Source: Phytomonospora sp040655735
Lineage (GTDB): Bacteria > Actinomycetota > Actinomycetes > Mycobacteriales > Micromonosporaceae
Assembly: GCF_040655735.1 (NCBI RefSeq)
Contig: NZ_JBFAKK010000018.1
Location: forward strand, 92,060-156,059
Length of the DNA: 64,000 bases
Reading direction: 5' to 3'
The notes beneath the pieces are model-generated. The model searched no databases, was not told the DNA's origin, and saw nothing but the letters and a program-made list of their open reading frames with translations. The first letter of the stretch is position 1; the number at the start of each line of letters is the position of its first letter. Made by a program: the position numbers and the translations under genes. Shown here one piece after another: positions 1-8,017 of the stretch.

Positions 1-1
1 G

Positions 2-94
2 GTGCTCGACATGCCCGCCGACGCGATGGTCGTGGACCTGCGCATCGTGCCGCCCAACCCGATCCCGCATCCGACGCGGATGCCGGACGCCTGA
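2..94 (+). CDS. C-terminal fragment of an unidentified protein
   Basis: An open frame enters the window from the left and ends at TGA 92-94, giving about 30 residues rich in Pro and hydrophobics, ending NPIPHPTRMPDA. No domain can be named from this piece. The next gene starts 21 bp downstream on the same strand behind its own ribosome-binding site, so the two are probably co-transcribed. If the downstream SUKH-like call is right, this could be the tail of its partner (a toxin or deaminase), but that is inference from arrangement only. Confidence 0.5.
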   Translation: MLDMPADAMVVDLRIVPPNPIPHPTRMPDA

Positions 95-115
95 CCCCTC
101 TCCGGAGACCACACC

Positions 116-697
116 GTGAACGACGACTTGAATAACGCGGTGAATCCCTCCGCCGCCTGGCTCGGCGAAATCTTCGGCGACGAGGCCCTGTGGCGCCCAG
201 CCGAGACCCCGCGGCACCTCGTCGACACCGCGACTCTGGCGTTCCTGCGCGAGGTCGGCTTCCCGGCCGTGTTGCTGGACAGCGTCGGCGTCGACGCGAC
301 GTTCCTGCCGGTGAAAGGGCTGTGGGAGGCCGACACCGACGAACTCTTCGGCCGCCGGACCCCCGACGACGACTCGCCGCCCACGGAGATCTCCTACTGC
401 TTCGCCACCTACGGCGAGAGCCACCTCATGGTCGACGGCGACACCGGCCGGGTCGAGATCTACGTCGCCGACGGCTGGGACCACGGCGAGGGCTACGGCG
501 GGCTCGCCTTCGACGGCATCGCCGAACTGGCCGGCGCCTTCGGGCTGATCGCGCGCTTCGAGCCCCGGATCACCGGCGACGACCCCGGCTCCGCGATCGC
601 GGAGCTGCGCGCGGCCGTCACCGAACCGGGTGGGGAGGACGGCCCCTTCTGGACGCACGTCTTCGAAACCCTCGACGAGGAGTTCGGCGAGGGTTAG
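116..697 (+). CDS. SUKH-like (possible immunity) protein, 193 aa
   Basis: A soluble acidic protein with no signal peptide or membrane segment. The GTG start at 116 has GGAG at 104-107, eight bases upstream. The layout (FLREVGFP near residue 45, a mid-protein strand region ISYCFATYGE, then HLMVDGDTGRVEIYVADG) resembles SUKH-4 type proteins, in which an early FL..VGLP helix is followed by a beta core recording 'value, tG.V'. SUKH proteins often neutralise polymorphic or contact-dependent toxins encoded just upstream, and the truncated gene at the window edge occupies that position. The resemblance is by eye and weak, and a plain hypothetical protein remains possible. Its stop overlaps the stop of the convergent gene by four bases. 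Confidence 0.6.
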   Translation: MNDDLNNAVNPSAAWLGEIFGDEALWRPAETPRHLVDTATLAFLREVGFPAVLLDSVGVDATFLPVKGLWEADTDELFGRRTPDDDSPPTEISYCFATYGESHLMVDGDTGRVEIYVADGWDHGEGYGGLAFDGIAELAGAFGLIARFEPRITGDDPGSAIAELRAAVTEPGGEDGPFWTHVFETLDEEFGEG

Positions 698-1266
698 GGC
701 TTGTCCTGCTCCAGGACGTGCCGGCCGCGCGGTGAGATCCGGTAGCCGACCTCAAGGCTCTCGGTGAGCCCCAGGGCCTTCAGCGAGCGCACGTCGGCTT
801 TGAAGCGCGGGGTCTGCCTGCCCAGGCGCTCGGCGAGGTCGGCGGCGCGCGTGCCCGGGTTGTCGGCGACCAGGCGCAGGACCTCGCGGGTCCACGGGCC
901 GCGCCGGGACTCCAGGCGCGCCAGGCGGGCGGTGATGTCGGCGAGCTCGGCGGCGGTGGGTTCGGTCTCCCGCAGGGCGATGCGCGGATCGGCGCCTTCC
1001 AAGTGGAGCTCGACGCGGTAGAGGTCGCGGTCGGCGTCGCCGGGGACGTCGGCGAGGAGGTCGTCGCGGGTGGCGTATCCGGCGCGGCGGGCGTCGGCGT
1101 CGGTGAGGTCGGCGGGATCCACGACGTCGACCGCGTCGACGCGCAGGACGCCGACGGCGGTGTGCAGCGTGCCGCCCGGCTTGACGGTCGGCCTGCGCCA
1201 GCGACGGAAGGCGAGGTCGTCGGCGCCGGCGGCGATGCGGTCGAGGGCGGCACGCTTGAACAGCAC
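694..1266 (-). CDS. ASCH-like domain plus winged-helix protein
   Basis: A 190-residue soluble protein in two parts. Residues 1-80 (FRRWRRPTVKPGGTLHT, then GVLRVDAVDVV) look like an ASCH/PUA-like beta barrel, a fold associated with RNA or modified-base binding. Residues 118-185 (TREVLRLVADNPGTRAADLA ... FKADVRSLKALGLTESL ... YRISPRGRHVL) form a clear winged helix-turn-helix. The start is GTG (1264-1266) without an obvious Shine-Dalgarno sequence. The combination suggests a nucleic-acid-binding regulator; the target is unknown. The gene is convergent with and overlaps the SUKH-like gene, and is followed upstream by another minus-strand gene 68 bp away. Confidence 0.65.
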   Translation of the reverse strand: MLFKRAALDRIAAGADDLAFRRWRRPTVKPGGTLHTAVGVLRVDAVDVVDPADLTDADARRAGYATRDDLLADVPGDADRDLYRVELHLEGADPRIALRETEPTAAELADITARLARLESRRGPWTREVLRLVADNPGTRAADLAERLGRQTPRFKADVRSLKALGLTESLEVGYRISPRGRHVLEQDKP

Positions 1267-1334
1267 GGGGTCAGTTTTCCAGACCCGCGGCGGGCTGAGC
1301 GGGGATTCGCGACACGGGTCGGCGCTGCCCCGCC

Positions 1335-1838
1335 CTACTCCCCCACCACCAACTGCACCGCACGCCGCACGTGCGGGCTGGGATGTCCGGCGTGCCGGTC
1401 GATCGCCTCGTGCCCGGGGTCCTCACCGCCGTCGGCGACCAGCGTGACGCGCAGCGTGGCCAGCTCGCGTGCCGCGCGGATCAGGTCGACGGGGTCGGCG
1501 GCGGGCTCCGCCGACAGGACCGCGGTGACCTCGGCGAGCGTCGCGGTCGGCGCGACGGTGGCCAGTTCGGCGGCGAGCGCCTCGCCGGCCTCGGGTGTCG
1601 CGGCCGTGATGGACACGAACCGGGTTCCGTAGAGCTGGTGTTCGGCGTGCCTGACGAGGCTGCCGTCGCCGGTCCGCCAGGCGGTCAGGACGGTGGCACC
1701 CGGCCAGTCGCCGGTTTCGTCGCAGGTGAGCCAGTCCCGGCCGGCGGCGTGCTTGGCCACCGCGTCGGGGTCGGCGTCGTCGGCCAGCAGCAGGGTCCGC
1801 TGCCAGGCGAGGCGGTCGGCGCTCATGTCGCGCTGCAT
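1335..1838 (-). CDS. Conserved-type hypothetical protein with HEAT-like C-terminus
   Basis: A soluble protein of about 167 residues, Ala/Asp/Thr-rich, with no signal peptide. I cannot assign a family. The last 25 residues (EAIDRHAGHPSPHVRRAVQL) resemble one HEAT/armadillo-type helical repeat, and the central part (HQLYGTRFVSI) looks like a beta strand. The start is uncertain: ATG at 1836-1838 (MQRDM) is chosen, with GAAGG immediately upstream. ATG 1824-1826 (MSADRLAWQ) is equally plausible as the natural N-terminus, and an ATG at 1884-1886 lacks any ribosome-binding site. The gene may share a transcript with the ASCH-like gene downstream. Confidence 0.55.
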   Translation of the reverse strand: MQRDMSADRLAWQRTLLLADDADPDAVAKHAAGRDWLTCDETGDWPGATVLTAWRTGDGSLVRHAEHQLYGTRFVSITAATPEAGEALAAELATVAPTATLAEVTAVLSAEPAADPVDLIRAARELATLRVTLVADGGEDPGHEAIDRHAGHPSPHVRRAVQLVVGE

Positions 1839-1931
1839 GCCCTTCAAGAGACACGGTTCTTCCACGAGACCCCCCGGTGTGGCCACAGTAGACGGTTGTC
1901 CGCCGCGGCCACTGCCGGGGAGTTCTCCGCG

Positions 1932-3020
1932 TCAGCCGAGGCTGAGCTTGGCGACCCGTCCCTTCGGGCCCGACGCCCAGCACGCGAATCCGTGCACGCA
2001 GTCGACGCTGTCGAAGGCGCCGTCGTCGAAGCGGTGCCAGGAGCGGCCGCCGTCGAAGGTGATGTCGCTGCCGGTCGGGCCGACGGTGACGGCCAGCGGG
2101 CCCGCCAGGAACGACACGCCCGAGCGGTACTCGCCGGGGCTGTCGGCCGACAGCTTGAGCCCGCCGGGTCCCTTGCCGGTGTAGGCGAAGGCGTCGGGCG
2201 CCGAGGTGGGCGTGGTGTAGTCGCCGCCGACGAGGATGCCGTGCCCGGCGTCGCGGAAGGCGGCGGCGTAGATGCCGGCGCTCGGCCCGCTGGTGACGGC
2301 CGTGTCGTGGGCGGTCCAGGTGGCGCCCCGGTCGCCGGTGTGGATGATGCGGGCCGTCTCGGCGCCGCCGGTGACGAGGTAGGCGTTGTGCTTGTCGGCG
2401 GCCACGAGGCACTGGCCGCTGGCGGCGAAGGCGAACTCGCCGGGCAGGGCCTCGGGCGACTGCTCGGCCGGGAGGATGCTCCAGGTCCGGCCGCCGTCGG
2501 CGGTGCGGATGAAGCGGATGCGGCCGTCGACCGGGTCGCTCATGGCGATGCCGTGGCGGGTGTCGAAGAAGGCCATGCAGTCGTAGAAGGCGGTGGGTTC
2601 GGCGTTGGTGAAGGTGTTGGTCCAGCTCGCACCGCCGTCACCGGTCACGTAGACGCGCGACTCGTCGGCCGGGCCGATGGTCAGCGCGACCGCGCGGCGG
2701 GAGTCGAAGGCCTCGATGTCGCGGAACTCCAGTCCCGCGGCCTCGGGCGGGGACACGTTCTGCCAGGAACCGCCGCCGTCGACGGTCCGCAGGACCGTGC
2801 CGCCGCTGCCGGCCACCCAGGCGACCTTGCCCGACACCGCCGACAGGCCGCGGAACTGGCCGGTCACACCGGTCTCGGTGAGCTCCCAGCCGAGGTCCAG
2901 GCGGCCGTCGGCCTTCGGGAGCGGGTCGGCCGAAGCGGCCTGGGGCGCGATCGTCGCCGCCATTATTAAGGCCATGCCCAGCACGGCGAGCCGGCGGACC
3001 GACTTGAGATGACGCTGCAT
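1932..3020 (-). CDS. Exported BNR/Asp-box (Ycf48-like) beta-propeller protein
   Basis: A 362-residue secreted protein. Residues 1-31 are a Sec signal peptide (RRLAVLGMALIMAATIAPQA followed by ASA-D). The mature part carries at least five Asp-box motifs of the form S/T-x-D-x-G-x-x-W: TVDGGGSW, TGDGGASW, TADGGRTW, TGDRGATW and TFDGGRSW. These mark a six- or seven-bladed propeller of the BNR/sialidase or Ycf48 (photosystem assembly) type. In heterotrophs such proteins are often labelled oxidoreductase without evidence. No catalytic Asp/Tyr set of a sialidase is visible, so a binding or scaffold role is more likely. The transcription unit is separated from rnj by a strong hairpin at 3081-3110. 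Confidence 0.8.
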   Translation of the reverse strand: MQRHLKSVRRLAVLGMALIMAATIAPQAASADPLPKADGRLDLGWELTETGVTGQFRGLSAVSGKVAWVAGSGGTVLRTVDGGGSWQNVSPPEAAGLEFRDIEAFDSRRAVALTIGPADESRVYVTGDGGASWTNTFTNAEPTAFYDCMAFFDTRHGIAMSDPVDGRIRFIRTADGGRTWSILPAEQSPEALPGEFAFAASGQCLVAADKHNAYLVTGGAETARIIHTGDRGATWTAHDTAVTSGPSAGIYAAAFRDAGHGILVGGDYTTPTSAPDAFAYTGKGPGGLKLSADSPGEYRSGVSFLAGPLAVTVGPTGSDITFDGGRSWHRFDDGAFDSVDCVHGFACWASGPKGRVAKLSLG

Positions 3021-3080
3021 CGGGTGAAGGTATCAACGGCGCCGACGCCCGGCAAGATCCGCGCGAGTCACGCAACGTGA

Positions 3081-3110
3081 ACCGCCCCGGCCGAGAACGG
3101 CCGGGGCGGT
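3081..3110 (-). terminator. Terminator hairpin after rnj
   Basis: Perfect 13-bp inverted repeat (ACCGCCCCGGCCG, AGAA loop, complement), located 18 bp beyond the rnj stop. No U-tract follows, which is normal for GC-rich actinobacteria. It ends the thyX-dapA-rnj operon. Confidence 0.8.
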
Positions 3111-3127
3111 CGCACGCGAGCGGTCGC

Positions 3128-4816
3128 CTAGACCTCCAGCACGTTCGGGACGATCATCGGGCGGCGGCGGTAGGTCTCGTTGACCCACCGGCCGACCGTG
3201 CGCCGCACGAGCTGCTGGAGCTGGTGCGGGTCGGTGACGCCGTCCTCGGAGGCGCGGTCGAGCGCGGCGGTGATCACCGGCAGGACCGGGTCGAAGGCGG
3301 CCGGGTCCTCGCTGAAGCCCTTGGCCGAGACCGTGGGACCGCCGACGACCTTGCCGGTGACCGAGTCGATGACGACGGTCGCGGCGATGAAGCCGCCATC
3401 GCCGAGTATGCGCCGCTCGGTCAGCAGGCTCTCGCCGACGTCGCCGACGGCGAGTCCGTCCACGTAGATGTAGCGGTTCGGGACGTGGCCGACGACGCGC
3501 GCGACACCGTCGACGAGGTCGACGACGTCGCCGTCCTCGACGAGCGCGACCTGGTCGGCCGGCACACCGGTCTTGACCGCGAGCCGGGCGTGGGCGCGCA
3601 GGTGACGCCATTCGCCGTGCACGGGCATGAAGCTGCTGGGCCGCACCATGTTCAGCAGGTACAGCAGCTCACCGGCCGGGGCGTGCCCGGAGACGTGGAC
3701 CTTCGCGACGTCCTTGTGGATGACGGTCGCACCTGCCCGCGACAGGCGGTTGATGACGCCGTAGACGGCCGTCTCGTTGCCCGGTACGAGCGACGAGGCG
3801 AGCACCACGGTGTCGCCGGGGCCCACGGTGATGTGCCGGTGGTCGCCGGAGGCCATGCGGCCCAGGGCGCTCATCGGCTCGCCCTGCGAACCGGTCGACA
3901 TGAACACGATCTCCTCCGGCGGCAGCGAGGCCGCGTCGTCGATCGAGACCAGCAGGTCGCCGGGGATGTTGAGCAGCTTCAGGTCGCGTGCGATGCCCAT
4001 GTTGCGGACCATGGACCGCCCGATCAGCGCGACCTTGCGGCCGTGCTCGTGGGCGGAGTCCATGACCTGCTGCACGCGGTGCACGTGCGAGGCGAAGGAC
4101 GCCACGATGATGCGGCCCGCGGCGGTGCGGAAGATGTCGTCGAGGACCGGCCGGATCTCCTGCTCGGAGGTCACGAAACCGGGGATCTCGGCGTTCGTCG
4201 AGTCCGACATGAGCAGGTCGACGCCTTCGGCGCCCAGCCGCGCGAACCCGGCCAGGTCGGTGATGCGCCCGTCGAGCGGCAGCTGGTCCATCTTGAAGTC
4301 GCCGGTGTGCAGGACGGTGCCCGCGGGCGTCCGGATGGCCACGGCCATCGCGTCGGGGATGGAGTGGTTGACCGCGAAGAACTCGCACTCGAAGGGCCCG
4401 AGGTTCTCGATGCCGCCCTCGGTGACCACCAGCGAATAGGGCTTGATGCGACGCTCGGCGAGCTTGGCCTCGACGAGCGCGATGGTGAACTGCGATCCCA
4501 CGAGGGGGATGTCCGGCTTGTGCTGGAGCAGGTACGGGACCGCCCCGATGTGGTCCTCGTGACCGTGGGTCAAGACCACGGCCTCCACGTCATCGAGCCG
4601 GTCGAGGATCGGGGAGAAGTCCGGCAGGATGAGGTCGACCCCGGGCTGATCCATGTCGGGGAAGAGGACCCCGCAGTCCACGATGAGGAGTTTCCCATCG
4701 TATTCGAACACGGCCATGTTCCGGCCGATCGCGCCTAGCCCGCCCAGCGGGATGACCCGCAGCGCACCCTCGCCTAGAGGGGGCGGCGGGCCCAATTCGG
4801 TACTTCCTTGGCTCAC
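3128..4816 (-). CDS. rnj: Ribonuclease J
   Basis: A 562-residue metallo-beta-lactamase/beta-CASP nuclease with 5'-exonuclease and endonuclease activity in mRNA decay and rRNA maturation. Residues 19-90 hold the lactamase core, with the zinc motif HGHEDHIG (H84, H86, D88, H89). Further elements are visible: HTGDFKMD, SDSTNAE, FASHVHR and, near the C-terminus, HVSGHA (beta-CASP region and motif C). The length is typical. The GTG start overlaps the dapA stop as GTGA, indicating translational coupling. The order thyX-dapA-rnj is the one found in mycobacteria. The N-terminal acidic, proline-containing extension (about 18 residues) is common in actinobacterial members. Confidence 0.96.
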   Translation of the reverse strand: MSQGSTELGPPPPLGEGALRVIPLGGLGAIGRNMAVFEYDGKLLIVDCGVLFPDMDQPGVDLILPDFSPILDRLDDVEAVVLTHGHEDHIGAVPYLLQHKPDIPLVGSQFTIALVEAKLAERRIKPYSLVVTEGGIENLGPFECEFFAVNHSIPDAMAVAIRTPAGTVLHTGDFKMDQLPLDGRITDLAGFARLGAEGVDLLMSDSTNAEIPGFVTSEQEIRPVLDDIFRTAAGRIIVASFASHVHRVQQVMDSAHEHGRKVALIGRSMVRNMGIARDLKLLNIPGDLLVSIDDAASLPPEEIVFMSTGSQGEPMSALGRMASGDHRHITVGPGDTVVLASSLVPGNETAVYGVINRLSRAGATVIHKDVAKVHVSGHAPAGELLYLLNMVRPSSFMPVHGEWRHLRAHARLAVKTGVPADQVALVEDGDVVDLVDGVARVVGHVPNRYIYVDGLAVGDVGESLLTERRILGDGGFIAATVVIDSVTGKVVGGPTVSAKGFSEDPAAFDPVLPVITAALDRASEDGVTDPHQLQQLVRRTVGRWVNETYRRRPMIVPNVLEV

Positions 4817-5727
4817 TGTGTCTCCCCTGTTCCCAACGTCTCTCCGGCGGCGGCCAGATCGGCGCGCAGCAGCTCCCGGAGGGCGTCATCGGCGTCCACC
4901 AGCGGGGAGCGCACCGGCCCCGCCGGAAGACCTTTCATGTCCAGTGCGGCCTTCACCGCGATGGTGCCCTGCGTGCGGGTCATGAGACCGGCGACGGCGG
5001 GCGTCATCGCGAGATTCACCGCGCGTGCCGCGGCGACGTCGCCGCGGTCGAACGCGTCGTACATCTCGGCCAGCCGGTGACCGATGAGGTGTGCCACGAC
5101 GCTGACCGCGCCCACCTCGCCGATCGCCGCCGTGGCGAGATTGAGTTCGTCGATGCCGCTGTAGAGCGACAGGTCGGTGGCGGCCAGCACCCGCTGAGAG
5201 GCGAACAGGTCGCCCTTGGAGTCCTTGACGGCCACGATCCGCGGGTGTTCGCCCAGCCGGATGATCGTGTCGGTCTCGATCGGCACACCCGAGCGTCCCG
5301 GGATGTCGTAGAGCATGACCGGTAGCGCCGTCGCGTCCGCGACGGCCGTGAAGTGCCGGAGCAGGCCCGCCTGGGGCGGCTTGCTGTAGTACGGCGTGAC
5401 GACCAGAAGGCCGTGCGCGCCGGCCCGTTCGGCCGCGCGGGCGAGCTCGACGCTGTGGGCGGTGTCGTTCGTGCCGACGCCGGTGACGACCTTCGCGCGG
5501 TCGCCGACGGCTTCGAGGACGGCCCGCAGCACGGTCTCCTTCTCGGCGTCGCTGGTCGTCGGCGACTCACCGGTGGTGCCGTTGAGCACGAGACCGTCGC
5601 AGCGCTGCACGTCGACGAGGTGCACGGCGAGTTCCTGCACGCCCGCGACGTCCACTTCGGACCGCGCGTCGAACGGCGTGATCATCGCGGTGAGCAGGCG
5701 CCCGAACGGGCGTGCGGAGTGCGTCAT
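4813..5727 (-). CDS. dapA: 4-hydroxy-tetrahydrodipicolinate synthase
   Basis: A 304-residue class I aldolase that condenses pyruvate with aspartate semialdehyde, the first committed step of lysine and diaminopimelate synthesis, in the cytoplasm. Visible family signatures are GTTGESPTTS (pyruvate-binding Thr-Thr), VVTPYYSKP, LYDIPGRSG (catalytic Tyr region) and VAVKDSKGD (Schiff-base lysine). The start is set at MTHSARPFG, where the homology begins; the frame stays open upstream only because of base composition. It lies 35 bp from thyX and overlaps rnj by four bases. With dapB at 14.6 kb, two steps of the same pathway fall in this window. Confidence 0.96.
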   Translation of the reverse strand: MTHSARPFGRLLTAMITPFDARSEVDVAGVQELAVHLVDVQRCDGLVLNGTTGESPTTSDAEKETVLRAVLEAVGDRAKVVTGVGTNDTAHSVELARAAERAGAHGLLVVTPYYSKPPQAGLLRHFTAVADATALPVMLYDIPGRSGVPIETDTIIRLGEHPRIVAVKDSKGDLFASQRVLAATDLSLYSGIDELNLATAAIGEVGAVSVVAHLIGHRLAEMYDAFDRGDVAAARAVNLAMTPAVAGLMTRTQGTIAVKAALDMKGLPAGPVRSPLVDADDALRELLRADLAAAGETLGTGETQ

Positions 5728-5762
5728 GGAGTCCAACCTAACTGACGGCGTGGCCGGCCCGA

Positions 5763-6524
5763 TCAGCCTTCGTGCACGTACGGGCTGCTGGCCACTTCGG
5801 TGCCGTCCTCGAGCGCGGTGATCGTGAAGTCGCGAAAGACGTTCGGCGCGGCCTTCTGCAGTTCGCGCAGGCAGGACACCGCGGCGGCGCGGATCTCGAC
5901 GTCGGCGTGCTCGGTGGCGCGCATCCCGACGAAGTGGCGCCAGGCGCGGTAGTTGCCGGTGACGACGATGCGGGTCTCGGTGGCGTTCGGCAGCACCGAG
6001 CGCGCGGCCTGGCGGGCCTGCTTGCGGCGCAGCGTGGCGTTGGGGACGTCGGCGAACTTCTTCTCCAGGCCTTCGAGGAGCTCGATGTAGGCCTGCTGGG
6101 ACGCCGCGGCGGCGGAGAGGAACTTCGCGTGCAGCTCGGGATCGTCGGCGATGACGTCGGGCTCGACCATCATGGCGTCGCGCTCGGGCACATAGCGCTG
6201 CGAGAGCTGGCTGTAGGAGAAGTGGCGGTGGCGGATCAGCTCGTGGGTGAGCGAGCGGGAGATGCCGGTCATGTAGAAGGTCGCCGAGCCGTGCTCCAGC
6301 ACCGAGAGGTGGCCGACCTGGAGGATGTGCTCCAGGTAGCCGGCGTTGGTGGCGGTGGCCGGGTTCGGCTTCTTCCACGACTGATAGCACGCGCGGCCGG
6401 CGAACTCGGCGAGCGCCTCGCCGCCCTCGGCGTCGGTCGACCACGGCACGTCCGCCGGGGGCTCGAAATGGGTCCAGGCGATGAGCCTGAACTCTGGCGT
6501 GGTGGTTACCGGCTCAGCGGACAC
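5763..6524 (-). CDS. thyX: FAD-dependent thymidylate synthase ThyX
   Basis: A 253-residue flavin enzyme that methylates dUMP to dTMP using methylenetetrahydrofolate and NAD(P)H. The ThyX signature RHRHFSYSQLSQR occupies residues 98-110, and the flanking sequence (LEHGSATFYMTGISR, SQRYVPERD) is typical. The length matches the family. It is the first gene of the thyX-dapA-rnj operon and is transcribed away from the RHH gene, with about 100 bp between the two starts. No ThyA gene is visible in the window, so ThyX may be the only thymidylate synthase, though that cannot be judged from 64 kb. Confidence 0.96.
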   Translation of the reverse strand: MSAEPVTTTPEFRLIAWTHFEPPADVPWSTDAEGGEALAEFAGRACYQSWKKPNPATATNAGYLEHILQVGHLSVLEHGSATFYMTGISRSLTHELIRHRHFSYSQLSQRYVPERDAMMVEPDVIADDPELHAKFLSAAAASQQAYIELLEGLEKKFADVPNATLRRKQARQAARSVLPNATETRIVVTGNYRAWRHFVGMRATEHADVEIRAAAVSCLRELQKAAPNVFRDFTITALEDGTEVASSPYVHEG

Positions 6525-6587
6525 GGTGTAGCCCCTCGATCAGTGACGGTTGATTGGCCTTGAGAATAGTTCTGTGCTGGGTTGGCA

Positions 6588-6625
6588 TTGCATGACGCCA
6601 CTGGAGGTGTCATACTGGCGTCATG
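6588..6625 (+). promoter_or_regulatory. Promoter with 10-bp palindrome spanning -35 and start codon
   Basis: The arms CATGACGCCA (6591-6600) and TGGCGTCATG (6616-6625) are perfect inverted repeats around a 15-bp spacer. They overlap a promoter-like TTGCAT (6588-6593), 17-bp spacer, CATACT (6611-6616) with an extended TGT. The right arm includes the ATG at 6623. The A of that ATG falls seven bases after the -10, so a leaderless transcript is plausible. A GGAGG lies 15 bases upstream of the ATG, which is too far to be an ordinary Shine-Dalgarno. Occupation of this site would block transcription, as in autoregulation by the RHH protein encoded next. Confidence 0.6.
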
Positions 6626-7120
6626 GATTTGAGCCCTTATCTCGAAACTCTCCGTCGCGACTTCGTCAGCAGTGCGGCACCGGGCGGCGAGGACGTCACC
6701 CGCACCGCGGAGCTGCTGGCCGGGTCCATCGAGGCCGCCATCCGGCTGTCGATGATGGAGGTCCTGTCCGCCGCGGCCGACGAGATCACCGACGAGCTCG
6801 ACAAGAGCGGGCACCCCGCGACCGTCGAGGTCCGCATGCGCGGACGCCAGGCCGACATGGTCGTCACCGACGCCCCCGCCGCCGCGCCCGCCCCTCCCCC
6901 GACCAGTTCCGGCGACTCCGGCGACGTCGCCCGGATCACCCTGCGCCTCCCCGAGCAGCTCAAGGAGGCCGTCGAGCAGGCCGCCTCGGCCGAGAGCATC
7001 TCGGTCAACGCCTGGCTGGTCCGCGCCATCAACGCCTCCGTGCACGGCGGTCCGCCGACCAGCTCCACGACCGGGCGGGCCCGTTTCGGCCGCCGCATCA
7101 CCGGTTACGCCCAGGCCTGA
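6623..7120 (+). CDS. Ribbon-helix-helix (HicB/Arc-like) regulator
   Basis: A 165-residue protein. Residues 1-80 are helical and acidic (a likely oligomerisation region), 81-100 form an Ala/Pro linker, and 105-142 are a ribbon-helix-helix domain (ARITLRLPEQLKEAVEQAAS, then SISVNAWLVRAINA). The beta strand RITLRLP and the helix SVNAWLVRAI match RHH proteins often labelled HicB-type antitoxin. No HicA-like toxin is adjacent, so a transcription factor is the better reading. The palindrome over its own promoter and start supports autoregulation. It lies 25 bp upstream of the DUF4097 gene in a likely operon. Confidence 0.75.
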   Translation: MDLSPYLETLRRDFVSSAAPGGEDVTRTAELLAGSIEAAIRLSMMEVLSAAADEITDELDKSGHPATVEVRMRGRQADMVVTDAPAAAPAPPPTSSGDSGDVARITLRLPEQLKEAVEQAASAESISVNAWLVRAINASVHGGPPTSSTTGRARFGRRITGYAQA

Positions 7121-7145
7121 AGTCACTCGTCCGAATAGGAATGCC

Positions 7146-7946
7146 ATGCCAGATTTCCCTTGCGCCTCCCCGGTGAACACCGACATCGGCATCGGGTCGG
7201 GAACCCTCGACATCACCGTCGAGGAGCGCGAGTCGGTCCATGTCGACGTCGCTCCCCACAACGCCAACGACCACCACGCGCGGGAAGCCGCCGAGGCCAC
7301 CGAGGTCAACTTCGACGGTGACACGCTGATCCTGCGCACACCCGAGGCCGGCATCGGCTGGCTGTTCAAGCGTCTCCCCTCACTTCGGATCACCGTGCGC
7401 GTGCCGGTCGGCTCGAACGTGCGGGCCAAGTCCGCCTCGGCCGACGTCACACTTCGCGGGCGTGCGGGCAAGGTCACCATCACCGCCGCCAGCGGATCCA
7501 TCCATGTCGCCGAGGCCGGCGAGGTCAACGCCAACTCCGGCAGCGGCGACGTGAAGATCGTCAGCAGTGACGGCCACGTGCACGCCAACACCGCCTCGGG
7601 CGACGTGGAGATCGACCGCGCCTCGGGCGAGATCACCGCCCGCTCGGCCAGCGGCGACGTGCGCATCGGCGAGGCCCGCGACTCCGTCTCGGCCACCACC
7701 GCCTCCGGCGACGTGCTCGTCCGGCAGGGCCTGCGGGGCGTCTACAAGATCCGTACCGTCTCCGGGGAGGTCTCGGTGGGGGTCGCCAAGGGCACCGGCG
7801 TGTGGCTCGACCTGAGCAGCACCAGCGGGCGCACCAGCAGCGACCTGGCGGTCGGCGACACGCCCGTCGCGGTCTCGTCGCCGGACTTGAACCTCCAGGT
7901 CCGCACGGTCAGCGGGGACATCGAGGTCGTGCGCAGCCAGGCTTGA
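7146..7946 (+). CDS. DUF4097 beta-strand-repeat protein
   Basis: A 266-residue protein without a signal peptide or membrane segment, built of repeated short strands. The repeating pattern is 'SGDV.I' or 'SGEV.V' about every 19-20 residues from residue 118 on (NSGSGDVKI, TASGDVEI, SASGDVRI, TASGDVLV, TVSGEVSV, TVSGDIEV), typical of a right-handed beta-helix DUF4097/adhesin-like fold. AGGA at 7137-7140 precedes the ATG by five bases. The family function is unknown; members are often encoded next to small DNA-binding or membrane proteins. Here the partner is the RHH regulator, which makes this a two-gene unit of unknown purpose. Confidence 0.85.
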   Translation: MPDFPCASPVNTDIGIGSGTLDITVEERESVHVDVAPHNANDHHAREAAEATEVNFDGDTLILRTPEAGIGWLFKRLPSLRITVRVPVGSNVRAKSASADVTLRGRAGKVTITAASGSIHVAEAGEVNANSGSGDVKIVSSDGHVHANTASGDVEIDRASGEITARSASGDVRIGEARDSVSATTASGDVLVRQGLRGVYKIRTVSGEVSVGVAKGTGVWLDLSSTSGRTSSDLAVGDTPVAVSSPDLNLQVRTVSGDIEVVRSQA

Positions 7947-7984
7947 GCCGGGCGAGCCCGCAGGATGCGGGGCTACATCCATCG

Positions 7985-8014
7985 GAGGGCGGTCGCCACG
8001 AGGCGGTCGCCCTC
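7985..8014. terminator. Bidirectional hairpin between convergent genes
   Basis: GAGGGCGGTCGCC (7985-7998 region) pairs with GGCGGTCGCCCTC across ACGA, with two G-U wobbles in the middle. It lies between the DUF4097 stop and the DUF2752 stop and can end transcription from both sides. Confidence 0.65.
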
Positions 8015-8017
8015 GGC

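Noticed and set aside
6623..7120. Reading the RHH protein as a HicB antitoxin with a linked toxin
   Set aside because: Neither neighbour is a HicA-like or other toxin; the downstream partner is a DUF4097 protein.
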